From the NCBI GenBank assembly GCA_020445405.1, contig JAGRGQ010000038.1:1-38139 (forward strand): DNA of 38,139 bases. The letters run 5' to 3'. Each line of letters starts with the position of its first letter. Positions within the stretch are counted from its first letter, which is position 1. The position numbers were made by a program, and so were the translations under genes. Source of the stretch: Gammaproteobacteria bacterium (GTDB lineage: Bacteria > Pseudomonadota > Gammaproteobacteria > Chromatiales > Chromatiaceae). Positions 8,038 to 16,134 of this stretch are shown in pieces. Under the pieces are notes generated by a model, which ran no database searches, was not told the origin of the DNA, and saw nothing but the letters and a program-made list of their open reading frames with translations.

Positions 8038-8916
8038 GTGAAACCATCTATCTCCCTCATCGGCGCAGGCGCAGCCGGGAGTGCGCTGCTGATCGCATTG
8101 ATGCGCAAAGGATACCCGGTTGCGGCAATCAGCAGCCGCACCCTGGAGTCGGCGCGGAAATGCGCGCAACTGGTGGGCGCGACCAACGCCTCGACCGACA
8201 ATGCGTCCGCCTGCGCTGCCGGGGTTATCGTAGTGATCGCCACGCCGGACGGCATGATCCAGCCCGTGTGCGATAAAATAGCGGCGGGCGGCGGTTTTCA
8301 TCCGGGGCAACTGGTGCTGCACCTCAGCGGGGCCTGCGGTTCCGGGGCACTGGCGGCCGCGGCCGGACAGGGCGCAGACACCTGTGCCATGCATCCGATA
8401 CAGACACTCGCGGCGCCGCTCGAAGGCGCCCGGCTGCTGGAGACGGCATGGTACTGCCTGGAAGGGGAGGATCGTGGCGTGGCGCGGGCCCGGCGGCTGG
8501 CGGAGAGACTCTCCGGCCGGGCGCTGACCATCGATAAGTCCGACAAGGCACTCTACCATGCGGCGCTTTGCGTCGCTTCGAACTATCTGGTGGTACTGGA
8601 GAAAATGGCGGTGGAGATGCTCGCCCAGGCAGGCATCGACCGGCGCGATGCGTTGCCGGCGCTGCTGCCGCTGATACGGGGCGCCGCGGACAATCTGGCC
8701 GCCTGCGGCCTGCCCGACGCGTTGACCGGCCCGATCAGCCGGGGGGATGCGGCGACGGTGACGCAACATCTTCATGCGATGAATGACAGCTGCAGCGACT
8801 ATGTCCCGGTCTACCGCAGTCTCGGACGGCTGGCGCTGATGCTCGCCGAGGAGAAGGGGAAAATGGAGCCGGGCAGCGCTGCACGCCTGCGGGATATGCT
8901 GAAAACCCGCGACTGA
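8038..8916 (+). CDS. NADP-binding Rossmann-like / DUF2520 protein
   Basis: About 292 residues from a GTG at 8038 (reading MKPSISLIGAGAAGSALL). GTG at 8026 and TTG at 7999 are in-frame alternatives. I prefer 8038 because it sits a few residues before the first beta strand, although no strong ribosome site is visible. The N-terminal dinucleotide fold has the GAGAAG motif and an SSRTLE turn suggesting NADP. The C-terminal half matches the DUF2520 helical domain (SDKALYHAALCVASNYLVVL). The overall layout resembles pyrroline-5-carboxylate reductase and 6-phosphogluconate dehydrogenase-type enzymes, with AMHPIQTLA in the linker. Relatives are annotated as Rossmann-like and DUF2520 domain proteins without a settled substrate. 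The start lies close to the divergent rsmE start, so the two share a tiny promoter region. Confidence 0.85.
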   Translation: MKPSISLIGAGAAGSALLIALMRKGYPVAAISSRTLESARKCAQLVGATNASTDNASACAAGVIVVIATPDGMIQPVCDKIAAGGGFHPGQLVLHLSGACGSGALAAAAGQGADTCAMHPIQTLAAPLEGARLLETAWYCLEGEDRGVARARRLAERLSGRALTIDKSDKALYHAALCVASNYLVVLEKMAVEMLAQAGIDRRDALPALLPLIRGAADNLAACGLPDALTGPISRGDAATVTQHLHAMNDSCSDYVPVYRSLGRLALMLAEEKGKMEPGSAARLRDMLKTRD

Positions 8917-9279
8917 GGGGCGCCGGGCACGCCCGCTTCCAACCAGCCGCAGGCGTGCGCACACACTACCCGCACAATCCACGTCCACGCCGACGCCGCA
9001 TGGCCGATGAGGTCGACACGCTGTATCCGCGGGATCACCCCGCACCTCCCGGCATGTACCGGCTGCGGGTGTCGTCCCAGCAGATTTCCGGGCGCCGGTT
9101 GCACAGCTGCTATAATATCCTTTAACTCCCGGTCGACGCGATGCCGCTCGGTGGGCGCTGCTTTCACGGCCCCATCCCCCACCCCAGGGCGTCAACTCTC
9201 AGGTTCACGGGACTCAACTGCAGTACCTTGATGGCCGCTACTGTGACGGTACAACCGCAATAGAGCAGGAGGGGTTGCA
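8917..9279 (+). promoter_or_regulatory. Intergenic region with a perfect -10 box before the 339-residue gene
   Basis: 363 bp without a supported gene. A perfect TATAAT (9111-9116) lies 164 bp before the ATG at 9280. The -35 is poor (TTTCCG at 9085-9090 would need a 20-bp spacer). The ribosome site AGGAGGGG precedes the start codon at 9280. No terminator hairpin with a T tract is evident after the DUF2520 gene. Confidence 0.4.
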
Positions 9280-10299
9280 ATGATTTCGCTGCTGGAGCGT
9301 TTTTTACAGACCCAGGAAGAGCCGTCCTCCGTTATTCCGGAGGACGAACTGAACAGCTTCATCGACCTGGCGGTCAAACAGTTCGACAGCCGGCTTAGCG
9401 TGATACCGGGTTACCGGAAAAAGCTCAGGGCGCCGGTGGAAACCGCGCTGCTCTATCTTGAATCCCTGATCGAACGCATTCCCGGTCCGATCGAGGTCAG
9501 CAAAAGCGCATACGGCGGGGATCCGCGGGTAAACGCCTATTTCGGGTCATTTGAACAGATCGAACACCTGTTCAGCCACTCCCGGGAGTTTCGGGAATTC
9601 GCGCAGAATCCGGCATCCTTCGGCCTTTCCCACGGCTACGCGCTGCTGCTTATGTCGCGGCAGGAAAAGCGGCGGCCCGGACACGTGCTCAATGGCGACC
9701 GGCTGCAGTGTGACGTCATGCAGGAAATAGTCGTGTTTTCCGGCCACCATCTGGCGGCGCCCGCGGTCAGCGATCTGGATACGCGCAAGGCACTGCGTAC
9801 ACGGGAGTTCGGGCATCTGGTCGCCGAAGCGGAGCAAAGGGTAGCCAGGCATACCGAGCGGAAAGCGGATCTTCAGCGCCAGCGAATGACGCAGCAGCTG
9901 GGGCTGAAAAGCTGTGCGGAACAACAGCGTGACCGGGAGGTCGATATATCCCCGCCAGATGCCGGCGAGCACTCCTGCAGCGAGCTGACCCGGCAGCTGC
10001 GCGATACCGAACTGGAGATCGACAAAACCGCCGGCAGTCTGAAAACGATCAACGACTACCTGGAGCTGCTGATCGAAGTGCTCGGCAATCCCTCGGGGAG
10101 TTGTACCCTGACGACGCAAAGCGATTGCCTGAATCGCGCCAACGTGAGGGTGGAAGCGGGAATGGGGAGCGAAATCCCCTACGCGGAGATGCGTATCGGA
10201 GCGTTTCAGAATCAGTCGGTACTCGTCAAATACCCGTTGGCCGAGACGGTCGACCGGAGCAGTATTTCAGACCTGCTGCACTCGGTTTATCAAAGCTGA
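9280..10299 (+). CDS. Conserved-looking protein of unknown function (339 residues)
   Basis: I do not recognise this family. The start is well supported by AGGAGGGG six bases before the ATG. There is no signal peptide or membrane segment, so it is probably cytoplasmic. The first about 165 residues are globular, rich in aromatic and charged residues (GDPRVNAYFGSFEQIEHLF, then FGLSHGYALLLMSRQEKRR). Residues about 187-265 are strongly heptad-like and charged (LVAEAEQRVARHTERKADLQ, then SELTRQLRDTELEIDKTAGS), suggesting a coiled coil, interrupted by a polar loop with Cys. The C-terminal about 60 residues look beta-rich and end YPLAETVDRSSISDLLHSVY. It stands 41 bp upstream of the DNA glycosylase gene on the same strand, so the two may be co-transcribed. 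No function is proposed. Confidence 0.8.
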   Translation: MISLLERFLQTQEEPSSVIPEDELNSFIDLAVKQFDSRLSVIPGYRKKLRAPVETALLYLESLIERIPGPIEVSKSAYGGDPRVNAYFGSFEQIEHLFSHSREFREFAQNPASFGLSHGYALLLMSRQEKRRPGHVLNGDRLQCDVMQEIVVFSGHHLAAPAVSDLDTRKALRTREFGHLVAEAEQRVARHTERKADLQRQRMTQQLGLKSCAEQQRDREVDISPPDAGEHSCSELTRQLRDTELEIDKTAGSLKTINDYLELLIEVLGNPSGSCTLTTQSDCLNRANVRVEAGMGSEIPYAEMRIGAFQNQSVLVKYPLAETVDRSSISDLLHSVYQS

Positions 10300-10340
10300 A
10301 GCCGCATTTATCCGATCGCCCGCGATAGCCCGGCTGCGCG

Positions 10341-10955
10341 ATGAATAACGCCGTCATCAGACGGGGTCTTGCGCAACTCGCGGCCGGCGACAGCGACCTC
10401 GCTGAGGCACTCGAACGGATCGGCCCGCCCTCCCCCAGGATACGCCCGGCCGGTTTTGAAACGCTGCTGTCCACCATAATCAGCCAGCAGCTGTCGACCG
10501 AGTCGGCGCAGGCAATCAAACGCAGGGTGCTGAATCTGCTGCCGCAAATCACCGCCGGACGGCTGCTGGAAGTGGACAGCGCATCGCTCCGGGCGGCGGG
10601 GCTCTCCTATCGCAAAATCGAGTACGCCAGGGGTCTGGCAACGGCCATCACCGAGCGCACCTTCGATGTCGATCGACTGATTGAACTGAGCGATGAGGAT
10701 GCCATCGCGTCCATCACCGGTTTGCGTGGCTTCGGCCGCTGGAGTGCGGAGATATATCTGATGTTTTCCCTTGGCAGGCGCGATGTATTTCCCGCCGACG
10801 ACCTTGCGCTGCAAATCGCACTGGGCAGGCTGAAGGGTCTGGCACAGCGGCCCAACGCGCGCCGCGCCAGAGCGCTCACCGAGCACTGGAGACCATGGCG
10901 CAGCGTAGGTGCACTGTTTCTGTGGCACTACTATCGCGGCGCGCCGGATCAATAA
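10341..10955 (+). CDS. DNA-3-methyladenine glycosylase II (AlkA-like HhH-GPD)
   Basis: 204 residues, the length of a compact AlkA/Mag-type enzyme without the N-terminal beta domain of E. coli AlkA. The HhH-GPD core is clear: FETLLSTIISQQLSTESAQA early, then the helix-hairpin-helix ITGLRGFGRWSAEIYLM (about 125-141), followed by DVFPADDLAL with the catalytic Asp at about position 154. Such enzymes excise alkylated purines, mainly 3-methyladenine, to start base excision repair. No Fe-S cysteines follow, which argues against Nth/MutY. It follows the unknown 339-residue gene by 41 bp, and its 3' end overlaps the convergent Pth2-like gene by 7 bp. Confidence 0.88.
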   Translation: MNNAVIRRGLAQLAAGDSDLAEALERIGPPSPRIRPAGFETLLSTIISQQLSTESAQAIKRRVLNLLPQITAGRLLEVDSASLRAAGLSYRKIEYARGLATAITERTFDVDRLIELSDEDAIASITGLRGFGRWSAEIYLMFSLGRRDVFPADDLALQIALGRLKGLAQRPNARRARALTEHWRPWRSVGALFLWHYYRGAPDQ

Positions 10956-11341
10956 AGGGCGAGATCGCCGGTCACCGGATCGATGCGACCGGCCTCATCC
11001 GGGCCAATGGCGCACGCGGTATAGGTCGGCACCCCGCCGAATTCGGTTCGTCCACTGTCGCGAATCAGGTAACTGCGGAGACCTTGCTCTATCGCCTTCT
11101 CATGGCAGGCCAGCAGCGCCTGCTCCGAATCGATCTGCAGGCAGACCTTGGCCATGCCGTGGGCAATCCAGAATCTCTCCGCATCGCTCAGTTCCACCGC
11201 GACAGCGGCATCGCGGTGCAGCCCCGCGCGCAGCCGGCTGACCAGAAACTCCATCGCTGCATGCGCGCCCTGCGCGATCTCCTTACCCCGGCGCATCTTC
11301 AGATCCTTGCGGATGAGGATAACCTGCTTTATCCGTTCCAC
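10949..11341 (-). CDS. Peptidyl-tRNA hydrolase, Pth2 (archaeal/eukaryotic) type
   Basis: 130 residues from a GTG start at 11341, preceded by GGGATGA. The ATG at 11346 is in another frame and stops at once. Pth2 signatures are the basic N-terminal loop IRKDLKMRRGKEIAQGAHAA and the C-terminal IRDSGRTEF, then VPTYTACAIGPDE. Pth2 cleaves peptidyl-tRNA that has dropped off ribosomes. In bacteria Pth1 is the essential enzyme and Pth2-like proteins are sporadic extras, so this is probably auxiliary. It is convergent with the glycosylase gene, whose last codons overlap its last codons. Confidence 0.82.
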   Translation of the reverse strand: MERIKQVILIRKDLKMRRGKEIAQGAHAAMEFLVSRLRAGLHRDAAVAVELSDAERFWIAHGMAKVCLQIDSEQALLACHEKAIEQGLRSYLIRDSGRTEFGGVPTYTACAIGPDEAGRIDPVTGDLALY

Positions 11342-11497
11342 GGCTTCATCCCATAGTCCTCACGTTTCTCATGGCATTTTTTACGCATTGGTACTCTATA
11401 CTCGACAGGTGACGGAAGCTGCCCGCAGAGCATTGACAGCGATGTCCGCGATCGGGCGCAGCCATCTCCCCAAGGTATCCGCTATAGGAGTTTTACC

Positions 11498-11920
11498 ATG
11501 TTGCTGAAACCATTGCTCGCCATATCCCTCGGCTGGCTGTTACTGGCGGGTCCGGCGGCCGCCGCAACACCCGCACCGGAGGGTGCGGAAGCGTACATCA
11601 TTTCGCCCGCGGATGGCGCCGTGGTTTCCAGCCCGGTAACGGTACGGTTCGGTCTCAGGGGGATGGGGGTCGCCCCGGCGGGAACGGTGAACGAGAAGAC
11701 GGGTCATCACCATCTGCTGATCGATCTCGACGGACTCCCGGACATGGCCATGCCAATCCCCTCGGATGCCCACCATAAACATTTTGGCGGCGGCCAGACC
11801 GAGGCCAGCATCGAGCTCTCGCCCGGCACGCACACGCTTCAGCTGTTGCTGGGGGATCTGGCGCATATGCCCCACGTGCCGCCGATCGTTTCGGAGAAAA
11901 TCACCATCACCGTCAAATGA
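11498..11920 (+). CDS. DUF4399 exported protein, histidine-rich
   Basis: 140 residues. A signal peptide is plain: MLLKPLLAISLGWLLLAGPA followed by an AAA cleavage region. The mature part is a single Ig-like beta domain of the DUF4399 family: YIISPADGAVVSSPVTVRFG, then MGVAPAG, then two histidine clusters (KTGHHHLLIDLD and SDAHHKHFGGGQ) and a C-terminal TITVK. Proteins of this family are periplasmic. The His clusters suggest metal (copper or zinc) binding, but that is inference. It stands alone between convergent or divergent neighbours. A TATACT at 11397-11402 could be its -10, with no good -35. Confidence 0.85.
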   Translation: MLLKPLLAISLGWLLLAGPAAAATPAPEGAEAYIISPADGAVVSSPVTVRFGLRGMGVAPAGTVNEKTGHHHLLIDLDGLPDMAMPIPSDAHHKHFGGGQTEASIELSPGTHTLQLLLGDLAHMPHVPPIVSEKITITVK

Positions 11921-11933
11921 ACCGGCGCCTGAA

Positions 11934-13304
11934 TCAGCGGATGATCCGATAGCAAGGGCTGTAATCCCTGCCCGACAGTTTCATCCGGCTCTGGGCAACA
12001 AAAGAGGCGAGCAGATCGTCCATCCGCTCCATGATCGCGCTCTCTCCGTGAATCTCAAACGGACCGTGCTGCTCGATGGCGCGAATCCCCTCGTCCTTTA
12101 CGTTGCCGGCGACGACGCCGGAAAATGCCCGGCGCAGACCTGCCGCCAGCAGGTGACTCGGCAACTGCCGATTCAACACAATGGCGCTCATGTTTTCGTG
12201 CGTCGGCAGAAACGGGGTCTGAAACGCGGCATCGATGCGCAGCCGCCAGTTAAAATAGTAGGCGTCGTCGGTCTCCTGGCGGAACCGGCGCACCTCCCTG
12301 ATCCCCTTTTTCACCTGCAGCGCCACCTCCACCGGGTCGTTGACGATGATCCGGTAGCGGCGCTGGGCCGCCGCGCCCAGCGTGACGCCGACAAACCGGT
12401 CGATCTGGGAGAAATATTCCAACGAAGATTCAGGACCGGTAAAGACCAGAGGAAACGGGATGTCGGCATTGTCGGGATGCAGCAGTATCCCGAGTAGATA
12501 GAGTATCTCCTCGGCTGTACCGACACCGCCCGGGAACACCACCACACCATGCCCGGTACGGACGAAAGCCTCCAGACGCTTTTCGATATCCGGCATGATC
12601 ACCAGGTCGTTGACGATGGGATTGGGCGACTCGGCGGCAATGATTCCGGGCTCGGTTATACCCAGGTATTGACCGCCGATGATGCGCTGCTTCGCATGGC
12701 CGATGGCGGCCCCCTTCATCGGACCCTTCATCGCGCCCGGTCCGCAGCCGGTGCAGATATCCAGCCCCCGCAGTCCCAGATGGTAGCCTACCTCCTTGGT
12801 GTAATCGTATTCCCGCCGGGTGATGGAGTGGCCGCCCCAGCAGACAACCCGCTTGGGATTGGTGCGTGGACGCAGAATGCCGGCGTTGCGCAGAATATGG
12901 AAAACTGCGTTGGTGACACCGGCCGAATCTTCCAGATCAAAGTTCGGATTGCCCCTGATCTCGTCGCTCACATAGATTACATCGCGCAATACCGAAAACA
13001 GATGTTCGTTGATCCCCCTGATCAGCCGGCCATCGACAAAGGCACCGGCCGGCGCACCCTTCACCCTCAGCTTGATCCCGCGCTCCTCCTGAACGACGCG
13101 GATATCGAAGCCTGGATAGCGCTCGAGCAGCTCCTTGCCGTTATCCAGATAGCTTCCGCTGCTGAGAACCGCCAGCGAACAGTTGCGAAACAGGTTGTAA
13201 AGCCCTCCCTGGGTGTTGTCGAGCAGCTTGCTCACCTCCATCTTGGAGAGCATGTCCAGACGGCCATAGGGTGTTATCAGTGCGTCGACGACGTCGAATT
13301 CCAT
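11934..13304 (-). CDS. ppnN: Pyrimidine/purine-5'-nucleotide nucleosidase PpnN (LOG family)
   Basis: 456 residues, essentially the length of E. coli PpnN (YgdH, 454). The three-part layout is present: an N-terminal DUF4478-like domain (ITPYGRLDMLSKMEVSKLLD), a central Rossmann LOG domain with GLDICTGCGPGAMKGPMKGA and VVFPGGVGTAEEILYLLG (the PGGxGTxxE phosphoribohydrolase motif), and a C-terminal DUF3412-like domain. The enzyme cleaves nucleoside 5'-monophosphates to base and ribose-5-phosphate, and in E. coli is allosterically activated by (p)ppGpp through the flanking domains. It is convergent with the DUF4399 gene (13 bp between stops). Confidence 0.95.
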   Translation of the reverse strand: MEFDVVDALITPYGRLDMLSKMEVSKLLDNTQGGLYNLFRNCSLAVLSSGSYLDNGKELLERYPGFDIRVVQEERGIKLRVKGAPAGAFVDGRLIRGINEHLFSVLRDVIYVSDEIRGNPNFDLEDSAGVTNAVFHILRNAGILRPRTNPKRVVCWGGHSITRREYDYTKEVGYHLGLRGLDICTGCGPGAMKGPMKGAAIGHAKQRIIGGQYLGITEPGIIAAESPNPIVNDLVIMPDIEKRLEAFVRTGHGVVVFPGGVGTAEEILYLLGILLHPDNADIPFPLVFTGPESSLEYFSQIDRFVGVTLGAAAQRRYRIIVNDPVEVALQVKKGIREVRRFRQETDDAYYFNWRLRIDAAFQTPFLPTHENMSAIVLNRQLPSHLLAAGLRRAFSGVVAGNVKDEGIRAIEQHGPFEIHGESAIMERMDDLLASFVAQSRMKLSGRDYSPCYRIIR

Positions 13305-13444
13305 AGCTTCCTTAGATAGTCGGATCTTGTTGCGCGTTGCGCCAGCGGCGCATTATACAGGCTGTCCGGCAAACCGGACGATATCCCGGAAGACGCTTGT
13401 CGCAATCCCCGACCACAGCACCTGCCGGTCGAAAGGCGGAGCCC

Positions 13445-14671
13445 TTATCCGGCTTCAGCGCCGGAACGGGTCAGGCGCGCCAAGGGACGTTCATTGATCG
13501 GCAGATGGATGGCCGCGGCAAGCAGACCGAGCACGACGCCGGCCCACCAGACCGAATCGTAGGAGCCGGTGGCATCGTACAGATATCCGCCCAGCCAGAC
13601 ACCCAGAAAACTACCCAGCTGGTGGCTGAAAAAGACGACGCCGAACAGCGTCGCCAGATAGCGCAGCCCGAATACCTGGCCGACGATACCGGTCGTCAAA
13701 GGTACCGTCGAGAGCCAGAGCACACCCATCGCGATGGAAAAAAGATAGATCGTCCATTCGGTCTTGGGCGCCAATAGCAGCGCGCTGATGGCGACCGCGC
13801 GCAGCAGGTAGATCCAGCTCAGACCGAGCTTCTTGCTGCGGTGCTGACCGATCCAGCCGGAACTCAGCGATCCCAGGATATTGAACAGTCCTATCAGTGC
13901 AAGCGACGCCGCGCCGACCTCGGGCGCCAGGCCGATATCCTTGATATAGGAAGGGAAATGCACCGTGATGAACGCGACATGGAAGCCGCAGACGAAAAAT
14001 CCCGCCGTCAGCATCACGTATCCGGAATGGGATGCCGCCTCGCGCAGCGCTTCGCGCAGCGTCTGCTGCGACTCCACCTCCCCCGGAGCGTTTTCGGTAT
14101 GCGGAATCAGTCCGGCCAGCGGTACGATCAGCAGCGCGGACCCGGCCAGGATCAACAGCGCCGTATGCCAGCCATAGAGGGTGATGAAGGAGAGGGCAAG
14201 GGGGGAGAAAAGCACCTGCCCGAGCGAACCGGCCGCGGTACCCAGGCCCAACGCCAGCGAACGCTTGTGCGGACCCACGACTTTGGCAATGGCGGACAGG
14301 GCGATGGCAAAGCCGGTGAAAGCGACGCCGATACCTGCCAGTACGCCCCCGGTCAGACAGAGCACCAGTCCGTTCTCCGCCTGCGCCATGCCGAAGATGC
14401 CGGCGCCGTAGGCAACCGCGCCAAAGATCAATACCCGGGCGGAACCGTGGCGGTCGGCGATCATGCCCGCGAGCGGCACGCCTATGCCCCATAACAGGTT
14501 CTGTATGGCCATCGCCAGGGCAAAGGTCTCGCGTCCCCATCCTTTTTCCAGGGTCAACGGATCGAGAAACAGGCCGAAGCTGGAGCGGATGCCGAATCCA
14601 AGCATTGCGATCGCGCAGCCGCCGAGAATAATGACCGTCGGATCTCGCCACCAGGGTCGTATTTCGCTCAT
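13445..14671 (-). CDS. MFS transporter
   Basis: 408 residues from the ATG at 14671, which has GTGAGG six bases upstream; a GTG four codons earlier is part of that ribosome site and is not preferred. Twelve membrane helices are evident. The inter-helix 2-3 loop has the MFS signature GMIADRHGSARVLIFGAVAY, and the first helix is followed by RSSFGLFLDPLTLEKGWGRE, typical of the OFA/monocarboxylate-like branch (YbfB/YfmO-like). These carriers import or export small organic anions by proton symport or antiport; the substrate is not readable. It is on the same strand as fpr, 72 bp downstream, so a shared transcript is possible. Confidence 0.88.
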   Translation of the reverse strand: MSEIRPWWRDPTVIILGGCAIAMLGFGIRSSFGLFLDPLTLEKGWGRETFALAMAIQNLLWGIGVPLAGMIADRHGSARVLIFGAVAYGAGIFGMAQAENGLVLCLTGGVLAGIGVAFTGFAIALSAIAKVVGPHKRSLALGLGTAAGSLGQVLFSPLALSFITLYGWHTALLILAGSALLIVPLAGLIPHTENAPGEVESQQTLREALREAASHSGYVMLTAGFFVCGFHVAFITVHFPSYIKDIGLAPEVGAASLALIGLFNILGSLSSGWIGQHRSKKLGLSWIYLLRAVAISALLLAPKTEWTIYLFSIAMGVLWLSTVPLTTGIVGQVFGLRYLATLFGVVFFSHQLGSFLGVWLGGYLYDATGSYDSVWWAGVVLGLLAAAIHLPINERPLARLTRSGAEAG

Positions 14672-14743
14672 GTAACGCCTCACGGGAAACAGAACAGAGG
14701 TCCCGGAATTCGGACGGCACCGCAGATAACGGGAAAGCCTGCG

Positions 14744-15517
14744 TCAGCTCTCGACAAAGGCGCGTTCGATCACGTAGTGACCCACGACGCCGCGGTGCGA
14801 CTCAATGAACCCCTGTTTCTCAAGTATCGCACAGGCCTCCTTCAGCATGGAGGGACTGCCGCAGATCATGAAGCGGTCATGCGCGACATCGAACGGCTCA
14901 TGGCCAACGTCGTCGAACAGCTTGCCGCTTCTCATCAGATCGGTGAGCCTGCCGTTGGTGTCGAACGGCTCGCGCGTAACGCTCGGGTAGTAGATCAGCT
15001 TCTCCCTCACCTGATCGCCGAAATACTCGTTACCCGGAAGCTCTTCGGTAATGGTGCGGGCGTAAGCCAGTTCCGACCTGTAGCGCACACCATGAGCGAG
15101 TACGATACGCTCGAAGCGTTCGTATATTTCCGGGTCCTTTATGATGCTCATGAAAGGGGCCAGGCCGGTTCCGGTGGCGATCAGATAGAGGTTTCGACCG
15201 GGCAGCAGGTTGTCCACAATCAGCGTTCCGGTCGGCTTGCGGCTCAGCAGCAGTTTGTCCCCCACCTTCAGGTGCTGCAGCCGTGACGTGAGCAGGCCGT
15301 CGGGTACCTTAATGCTGAGAAACTCCAGCTCCTCCTCGTAATTGGCGCTGACGATACTGTATGCGCGCATCAAAGGGCGCCCATCCAGTTCCAGCCCGAT
15401 CATCGTAAAATGGCCGTTGTGAAACCGGAAAGACGGGTCCCGGCTGGTCTTGAAGCTGAACAGGTTTTCGTCCCAGTGATGGACTTCGGTAACGCGCTCG
15501 GTGATTAAATTGCTCAT
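14744..15517 (-). CDS. fpr: Ferredoxin/flavodoxin-NADP+ reductase
   Basis: 257 residues, the standard length for bacterial FPR. The FAD-binding motif is RAYSIVSANYEEELEFLSI, the NADP-binding region has LIATGTGLAPFMSIIKDPEI, and the nicotinamide region has FMICGSPSMLKEACAILEKQ. The C-terminus YVIERAFVES extends past the aromatic residue, as in Azotobacter and Rhodobacter FPRs. It transfers electrons between NADPH and ferredoxin or flavodoxin, for oxidative stress defence or Fe-S cluster assembly. A near-perfect 27-bp palindrome and a TATAAT lie upstream, so it is probably regulated. Confidence 0.93.
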   Translation of the reverse strand: MSNLITERVTEVHHWDENLFSFKTSRDPSFRFHNGHFTMIGLELDGRPLMRAYSIVSANYEEELEFLSIKVPDGLLTSRLQHLKVGDKLLLSRKPTGTLIVDNLLPGRNLYLIATGTGLAPFMSIIKDPEIYERFERIVLAHGVRYRSELAYARTITEELPGNEYFGDQVREKLIYYPSVTREPFDTNGRLTDLMRSGKLFDDVGHEPFDVAHDRFMICGSPSMLKEACAILEKQGFIESHRGVVGHYVIERAFVES

Positions 15518-15568
15518 TGGACTACAGCTAGTGGATCTCTATAACTCTATTCATTCAATGGGTTGGCT

Positions 15569-15620
15569 AATTTCACAGTAAAATACAGTGAAATTATATC
15601 AGTATAATGACTAATTTGAA
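15569..15620 (-). promoter_or_regulatory. Candidate fpr promoter and palindromic operator
   Basis: On the minus strand a perfect -10 TATAAT (15598-15593) has a TTCAAA 16 bp upstream (15620-15615) as a four-of-six -35. The palindrome at 15569-15595 (AATTTCACAGTA-AAA-TACAGTGAAATT, one mismatched pair) overlaps the -10 and extends downstream, 52 bp before the fpr start codon. This placement suits a repressor. The TTTCAC...GTGAAA arms could equally be a LysR-type site. Confidence 0.5.
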
Positions 15621-15847
15621 TATATTGTACAAGAGGTGTTTACCGAAGTGCGCCGATCCGGCGCCGTGACGCGTTCGTTGCAGGTATTTTTGCCGGATCC
15701 GTATTAAGCTGAGCGTTCACTGCCATCCCGTTAAATTAATCACGGCATCAGTATCATCGTGCTTGAAATGTGTTGTTGAAACTTCCGGCCTTTATCGCAC
15801 ATGAAATCTCATCATAATGGGGCCCTGCTTCCTCATGGAGAAAGACA

Positions 15848-16070
15848 GGATGAGGGGTGTTGAAAAATCAAAGCCTTAGCTTTTCTCATCCCCTCACGCC
15901 AAACCTCCCTGAGGAGGGTGTAGCAAAGGTTCTATCCCTTCTCCGTTCGAGGGGAGAAGGCCGGGATGAGGGTGATCAAAATCAAAGGCTTATCTCTTGA
16001 TACCCTCACCCCAGCCCTCTCCCTCACGGGGAGAGGGGGTATGTACGACACCCTCCTGAGGGAGAGGGAG
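15848..16070. repeat. Composite REP-like repeat cluster, copy A
   Basis: A 220-bp GC-rich array in the fpr-spmAB intergenic region. Two related hairpin units lie at about 15848-15899 and 15963-16011; each starts GGATGAGGG and ends CCCTCACSCC around an AT-richer loop containing TCAAAGSCTTA. They are separated by a 50-bp element (15914-15960) with hairpin CTTCTCCGTTCGAGGGGAGAAG. A further pair of hairpins follows (CCCTCTCCCTCACGGGGAGAGGG, and CCCTCCTGAGGGAGAGGG). No reading frame runs through. The 50-bp element recurs in inverted orientation at 28136-28189. It looks like an extragenic palindromic repeat family. Confidence 0.7.
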
Positions 16071-16134
16071 TTAATGGGACAGCAGTGTTAAGCGCCATTG
16101 TTATTTGCGGACCGGTGTAGTTACAGGGAGCGCC

